From: Mariniblastus sp. | Lineage (GTDB): Bacteria; Planctomycetota; Planctomycetia; Pirellulales; Pirellulaceae | Assembly (NCBI GenBank): GCA_011523945.1 | Contig: WTFU01000164.1 | Span: forward strand, 1 to 64,000 | Reading direction: 5' to 3' | Length of the DNA: 64,000 nucleotides | Shown: piece after piece, positions 60,208 to 64,000 of the stretch | Layout of the letters: every line of letters starts with the position of its first letter | Position numbering within the stretch: the first letter of the stretch is position 1 | Translations under genes and position numbers: made by a program | Notes under the pieces: generated by a model | What the model was told of the DNA's origin: nothing | The model's database searches: none | The model's input: the letters and a program-made list of their open reading frames with translations, nothing else

Positions 60208-61683
60208 TCATTTCGAGGGTCGCGTCGAAGGAAATAGGATTCGCTTTGCGTTTTTCTTGAGCCGAGCCCAAGGCGAGAGTTTGGCGGGTTGGGCGTAAAT
60301 TGTCTGGTTTTTAAATTTTCCGTCAAACAGCCCTGAGGGTGAGTAGTATTTGTGTGGGTAGCCTCGAGTTTGAAACCAAAAACCGTACTTGAGTGCCCCC
60401 GTCTTTTCCTGGGGTTCAAGCGTTTCCGTTAGTAGATTTAGCGCATGTTCATGCGAGTTTGCTCGATAAACGCCGCCTAGCCCTTGGTAAAGACAGGGAC
60501 CGAGAAGGACTGACGGAATTCCCCAGTAAACGGCTTCCGAGCCGACACTAGATCCAAACGTCGCTACTTTTTCGCAAGATCTCATCAATTGGTAGGTGTC
60601 GATCTCAGCCTCCGGGGCAATTATGGTCAGATTGGGCGACTGAAGTGAAAGCATTTGAGCTTTACGCTCGTTTTCGACAGAAGCTAGGTTGGGGTGAACG
60701 CGAAGATAGAGTTGGATTTCGGGGTTTGATTTATATAAATCATGAGAAATCCGGCGAATCGCGGTGACTTGGTTGGGGTAAATTTCGTTTTTCCATGCTT
60801 CTCCAATGGCTACGAACTCGTCATCTGAAGAACAGAAAATACCAATGTTTCGCTGGTCGGGATTCCAGCTGTCGGGTAGCCTGCCCCGTTCCTGATTTTT
60901 TACGAACGAATGCCATACTTTTTCAACTCGATCGACTCGATCTTGGAACCAGCTGGAAGCAATTGATTCACGGTCTGGTTGGTTGTTGGCAGATTCCCAA
61001 TGTTCAAGGATTATTTGCTCGGTCGATTGGATATCGTGAAGCAGTTCGTTTTTAAATAGATCAAAATGCTGTTGGTCGCATCCCCGTTCGTGAAGGTAAC
61101 AATCGACCCCGTTTTTTTGGCAAGCTCTTAGCACTCCACGAAGGGCAGCAAAGCGCCCATTGAATGCATAGACTCTATCCAGGGAATGCTGGGAAAGCAG
61201 TTCGAGGGTTTGGTAGTAAGCCTGCCCCGCAGATTGTAAAGACCGGTTGAGTTGTTCGCGATGTTGAATAAGATCGGGTTCTGGGTCTCGGCAATTGGAA
61301 ACGAGCGAGGAGTACGCAGCGAAGCCGATATCGAAATTGTCAACTCTGTAAGCCAGTAGTTCCGTAACACAATCAAAATTGATGGTAACGGCAGTACAAA
61401 ATTCTCCGCTGAATGAATGGCACGGCACTTTTGGCTTGAGTAGGTCTAAGCCCATTTGGCGTCTTCCGACGCACTCGTTGCAGAGTTTGGGTGTACGATC
61501 TGGGTTGTGGTCGCAGTTTTTAAGTTGGCCTGTGCAGTTGAAGAACTTGACGGAGTGTCCGGCATCGAGGTGCTGCTGTGCGATATCAAGTTCGGTTGGG
61601 AAATGGGGGGTGAGCGTTGCAGAGGGTGAGAAAATCCCAATTTTAAGCTCTCGAGAGCTAGATATCAGTTGCTTGAGTGTCAT
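60208..61683 (-). CDS. Putative GT-B-like surface-polysaccharide biosynthesis protein with N-terminal cysteine cluster
   Basis: I recognise no named family for this 491-residue protein. The first part, IGIFSPSATLTPHFPTELDIAQQHLDAGHSV (landmark, residues about 15-45), reads like the N-terminal Rossmann half of a GT-B enzyme. A cluster C-x6-C-x10-C-x2-C follows (FNCTGQLKNC to LCNEC, residues 49-70) that could hold zinc or an iron-sulfur cluster. The C-terminal half has LYLRVHPNLASVENERKAQ, LMRSCEKVATFGSSVGSEAVYWGIPSVLLG, a pattern seen in capsule transferases of the KpsC type. It starts three bases after the glycosyltransferase upstream and 152 bp before pseB, so it could transfer the pseudaminate-containing glycan. 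Confidence 0.6.
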   Translation of the reverse strand: MTLKQLISSSRELKIGIFSPSATLTPHFPTELDIAQQHLDAGHSVKFFNCTGQLKNCDHNPDRTPKLCNECVGRRQMGLDLLKPKVPCHSFSGEFCTAVTINFDCVTELLAYRVDNFDIGFAAYSSLVSNCRDPEPDLIQHREQLNRSLQSAGQAYYQTLELLSQHSLDRVYAFNGRFAALRGVLRACQKNGVDCYLHERGCDQQHFDLFKNELLHDIQSTEQIILEHWESANNQPDRESIASSWFQDRVDRVEKVWHSFVKNQERGRLPDSWNPDQRNIGIFCSSDDEFVAIGEAWKNEIYPNQVTAIRRISHDLYKSNPEIQLYLRVHPNLASVENERKAQMLSLQSPNLTIIAPEAEIDTYQLMRSCEKVATFGSSVGSEAVYWGIPSVLLGPCLYQGLGGVYRANSHEHALNLLTETLEPQEKTGALKYGFWFQTRGYPHKYYSPSGLFDGKFKNQTIYAQPAKLSPWARLKKNAKRILFPSTRPSK

Positions 61684-61686
61684 CGT

Positions 61687-62616
61687 TTAGGCAGCTTTGC
61701 GTGAAGGCATAAGTCGTCGATACCATTTAGGTTTGGATACCGTGGGCTGAGGTGTCAGTATGGGGCCAAAAATTTGTTCGAGAGTATATTGGTCCGCTCG
61801 GTGGTTGGGGAGGATGAGTTTCGGGTGGTCTAGCTTGCCAATCGAGGCTGTTGGGCGATTCGCGAGGTGGGATTCGGGATCGATAGTATGGGTGGCGTCT
61901 TTTCCAAATCCGATGTTCGAAATAAGGTTGCACTCAGGAATGATGCTAAGCCCGTGATTGGCCCAGCAAGCGTATTGCCACGGAAAATCCCATGTGTCAA
62001 TTTCTCCAGCATATTGACGGTCGAGTACGGGGGACCAGCCACGGTATTCTTCGTCTGAACTGAATGCTGACCGGAGGCATCCATTTGCTTTTGCGAGCGG
62101 CCACGTAGAAATCTCCATATCAAATTGTTCCCACGCTCGTCGCCAGCTTGCCCAGCCCCAGATATGAGCCCATCTCGAAAAGTAGTAGCTGTTGGAGGTT
62201 CGTTGCTGCGGTTGGAAATTGTCGCCACTGATCATCATGACTCGATCATCATGGCGATATCTTGCTAACAACTCGCTGCAAAAGTTGAAAAAACTGAGGT
62301 CGGGTAAACAATCGTCTTCCAAAATGATCAGTTCGTCGGATTGTTCAAAGGCCCAGTCAAGGCCGGAGGCAATGCGTTTTTTGCAGCCCATATTTTGGTC
62401 CGCGTAGTTGACTTGGACATCGCAGTCCCAATTGACTTTTTCAATGACTTCGCGAGTTTGGTTGACTAATTTTGCTTCGCCGGGGCGATCGGTTCTGGCT
62501 CCGTCGCCAATTACCAAGAGTCGTTGAGGTCTTGCCTCAGCGATGACTTCAAGCACTTTTCGAGTCAATTCCGGTCGATTGAAAATGCAAAATGCAATTG
62601 GGGTTTCAAGTGCCAT
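61687..62616 (-). CDS. GT-A-type glycosyltransferase
   Basis: The 309-residue protein has a family 2-like GT-A core: TPIAFCIFNRPELTRKVLEVI, VIGDGAR, NMGCKKRIASGLDWAFEQSDELIILEDDCLPDLSFF. The E-D-D-C acts as the DXD metal motif at about residue 101. HIWGWASWRRAWEQFD and WDFPWQYACWANHGLSIIPECNLISNIGFG are typical of a subgroup annotated as HlpA-like or sugar transferases in surface-glycan loci. No membrane segments are seen. It is the first gene of the minus-strand run and ends MPSRKAA. The 274-bp region upstream, shared with the divergent methyltransferase genes, should hold the operon promoter. Confidence 0.85.
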   Translation of the reverse strand: MALETPIAFCIFNRPELTRKVLEVIAEARPQRLLVIGDGARTDRPGEAKLVNQTREVIEKVNWDCDVQVNYADQNMGCKKRIASGLDWAFEQSDELIILEDDCLPDLSFFNFCSELLARYRHDDRVMMISGDNFQPQQRTSNSYYFSRWAHIWGWASWRRAWEQFDMEISTWPLAKANGCLRSAFSSDEEYRGWSPVLDRQYAGEIDTWDFPWQYACWANHGLSIIPECNLISNIGFGKDATHTIDPESHLANRPTASIGKLDHPKLILPNHRADQYTLEQIFGPILTPQPTVSKPKWYRRLMPSRKAA

Positions 62617-62890
62617 GTTAGCTCGAAACTAGGGTGCTAGCGTTTCTGGTGTTTGGTTTGGTTTCATCGACAATCTATCGTACCGTCAAATCGTTTCCAA
62701 TACTGATCGTTTGTAGGAGTATCGCTGTGACTCGTATGACAGCGTGAAATTCGATCTAGGCAGGATTTGCAAAAACCGTTCAATTATATGTTGTTCAAAA
62801 AGCCATCTCACGCGCAGTGAGACTACGGAGAAAAAATGTAACTCCGTTAATAAAAACTGGATGCATTTAAGTTAAATCGAAGGATCGATT
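62617..62890. promoter_or_regulatory. Divergent regulatory region of the glycan locus
   Basis: A 274-bp gap separates the minus-strand glycan genes from the plus-strand methyltransferases. It is AT-rich toward the right and holds a short hairpin, ACGGAG (62825-62830) / CTCCGT (62842-62847), 44 bp before the TylF start. I cannot place promoter boxes with confidence. Confidence 0.45.
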
Positions 62891-63676
62891 TTGAAATCGT
62901 TATTAGATCATATACGCCCCAATCGTACGGCTCGGCGAAGGCTATCTCATTCAGTAGATCCGCTTGCTAAGTTGCGTAACCAATTTCCAGACGTCCCAAA
63001 TTCTCATTTGTTGATTTATCAATCCGTACAGGAGCTGACGATGACTTCGCCCGAGCGAGTTTTCGCGCTTTGCAACGCAGTTGAATACATCGTTGAAAAT
63101 CGAATTGAAGGTGATTGTGTTGAGTGCGGCGTGTGGCGTGGTGGGAGCATGGCGGCAACGGCGCAGGTACTGGTACAAGCGAATGAGATGAATCGCAGAT
63201 TATGGATGTACGATACATTTGAAGGAATGTCTGAGCCATCAAAGGCAGACGTCGATCTCCGTGGACAGGCGGCTAAGCAGTTGTTAGATGATCAGGATCG
63301 ACTTGATGAGAAGAGCATTTGGTGTTTTTCGCCGCTTAATCAAGTAAAAGAGACCATGCGAAAGACCGGCTATGACGCCAGTAAAATAGAATTCGTCAAA
63401 GGCAAGGTGGAAGATACTTTACCAGTGAAAACGCCAGATAAAATCGCATTGTTGCGATTGGATACTGACTGGTATGAGTCGACGCGATGTGAGATGGAGC
63501 ATCTCTTTCCCCGACTCGTTCCCGGTGGGGTAATAATCATCGATGATTATGGGCACTGGGAGGGTTGTCGTCGTGCGATCGATGAGTATTTGAAAAAGAA
63601 CGAAGTCTCATTGTTTTTGAATCGGATTGATTATACCGGCCGCATCGGTGTTAAATCTCAACTGGTAAATATTTGA
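62891..63676 (+). CDS. TylF/MycF-type O-methyltransferase
   Basis: The 261-residue protein matches the TylF (macrocin O-methyltransferase) family. Landmarks are VYRS-like LLIYQSVQELTMTSPERVFALCNAVEYI (residues about 38-66), DCVECGVWRGGSMAATAQVL with the SAM-binding loop, WMYDTFEGMSEP, KVEDTLP, and the Mg-binding LLRLDTDWYESTRCEMEHLFPRL with IIDDYGHWEGCR. These enzymes methylate sugar hydroxyls in a metal-dependent way and are frequent in surface-glycan loci. The start is TTG 62891, with AGGA seven bases upstream; no ATG fits. Its TGA overlaps the ATG of the next gene (TGATG). Confidence 0.92.
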   Translation: MKSLLDHIRPNRTARRRLSHSVDPLAKLRNQFPDVPNSHLLIYQSVQELTMTSPERVFALCNAVEYIVENRIEGDCVECGVWRGGSMAATAQVLVQANEMNRRLWMYDTFEGMSEPSKADVDLRGQAAKQLLDDQDRLDEKSIWCFSPLNQVKETMRKTGYDASKIEFVKGKVEDTLPVKTPDKIALLRLDTDWYESTRCEMEHLFPRLVPGGVIIIDDYGHWEGCRRAIDEYLKKNEVSLFLNRIDYTGRIGVKSQLVNI

Positions 63677-64000
63677 TGTCTGTTAAATCTATTAAAAAAA
63701 TCTCTGCTTCCTCGAGCCGATATCTCAACCTTGGTTGTGGCCGCCGGTATCACTCGGCATGGACGAACCTTGATTTAGAATCAAATGATCCCGAAGTTGT
63801 TTCGCACGATATCACGAAAGGGATTCCATTCGAGGCATCCAGTTTTGATGCGGTTTATCATTCTCATGTACTTGAGCATTTGAACCCCGAAGAAGGGAAG
63901 CAACTGATTCAAGAGTGCTATCGTGTATTGTCTCCCGGCGGAGTGTTGCGGGTGGTGGTGCCAGATCTTGAACGGATTGCGCGACTTTATTTGGAAAATC
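63676..64000 (+). CDS. SAM-dependent class I methyltransferase, cut by the window edge
   Basis: Only the first 108 codons are present. The protein begins MSVKSIKKISASSSRYLNLG. The SAM-binding motif I is LNLGCGRRYHSAWTNLDLE, and the usual later motifs follow: FDAVYHSHVLEHLNPEEGK, then YRVLSPGGVLRVVVPDLERIARLY. This is a Methyltransf_11-type domain as found in glycan loci, sometimes called a predicted SAM-dependent methyltransferase. Its ATG lies inside the stop of the TylF-type gene (TGATG), so the two are translationally coupled and may modify the same glycan. The 3' end lies beyond position 64000. Confidence 0.9.
   Translation, partial: MSVKSIKKISASSSRYLNLGCGRRYHSAWTNLDLESNDPEVVSHDITKGIPFEASSFDAVYHSHVLEHLNPEEGKQLIQECYRVLSPGGVLRVVVPDLERIARLYLEN

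Noticed and set aside
1-64000. Mobile elements, prophage, toxin-antitoxin or CRISPR-type defence systems
   Set aside because: I looked for transposases, integrases, terminal inverted repeats, regularly spaced repeats and typical defence nucleases or helicases and found none.

Overview
The window looks like a chromosomal segment from a Planctomycetota bacterium, probably order Pirellulales. This rests on family content, not on a marker gene. There is a DUF1559 prepilin-like protein with its small lipoprotein partner, a DUF1080 protein, a DUF1570 protease-like protein, a PmoA-like (DUF6807) protein, an SHD1-domain secreted protein, a Tat-exported Gfo/Idh/MocA oxidoreductase and a CotH-family protein. 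Base composition is near 50% GC, many starts lack a good Shine-Dalgarno sequence, and GTG or TTG starts are common. I see no insertion sequence, prophage, CRISPR array or tRNA. The one RNA gene is RNase P RNA (about 44570-44939, minus strand).

Layout. 0-5 kb: a secreted protein of unknown function, then a plus-strand module of a flippase-like membrane protein, a polyprenyl-phosphate-sugar synthase-like GT2 and a large GT-C-like membrane protein. 5-10 kb: cysS, an acyl-CoA thioesterase, a shortened YtcJ-like amidohydrolase and a PmoA-like protein. 10-14 kb: kynurenine genes (cyclase-family kynurenine formamidase candidate, kynureninase, kynurenine 3-monooxygenase). Their first enzyme, tryptophan 2,3-dioxygenase, lies 20 kb away at 33-34 kb. 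14-19 kb: a coiled-coil secreted protein, an SHD1 protein and guaB. 19.7-25.4 kb: xseA-xseB-ispA-dxs-nadK, an exonuclease VII/isoprenoid/NADP operon. 25-33 kb: secreted proteins, a CotH-ankyrin fusion, an orphan iron-type ABC permease, a DUF1570 protein and the Tat oxidoreductase. 34-41 kb: DUF1080, an FmdB zinc ribbon, NAD(P)HX epimerase, a DacZ-like diadenylate cyclase candidate, a HEAT-repeat lipoprotein and a Wzc-like tyrosine autokinase. 41-49 kb: mutS, lipoproteins, rnpB, an SDR, a prepilin peptidase and a double-CDGSH protein. 49-50.5 kb: the DUF1559 pair.

51-64 kb is a surface-glycan locus, mostly on the minus strand. It holds two glycosyltransferase-type genes, then all activities needed for CMP-pseudaminic acid: pseB, pseC, an SpsF-type cytidylyltransferase, a fused pseG-pseH and pseI. 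An MsbA-like ABC exporter and a KdsD/KpsF isomerase follow. Divergently transcribed are a TylF-type methyltransferase and a second methyltransferase that runs off the right edge.

The most unusual signal I found is in this glycan locus. Five of its eight minus-strand proteins end in two alanines (NKAA, SKAA, QHAA, RKAA, EEAA). None of the roughly 40 other complete proteins in the window does. Such ends resemble C-terminal degrons of the ClpXP type and may mark the pathway for coordinated turnover. Other items worth checking are the PseG-PseH and CotH-ankyrin fusions, a prepilin peptidase lacking one aspartate pair, a DacZ-like protein with altered motifs, a triple 11-bp repeat just upstream of the Tat oxidoreductase, and a 19-bp tandem repeat between guaB and xseA.
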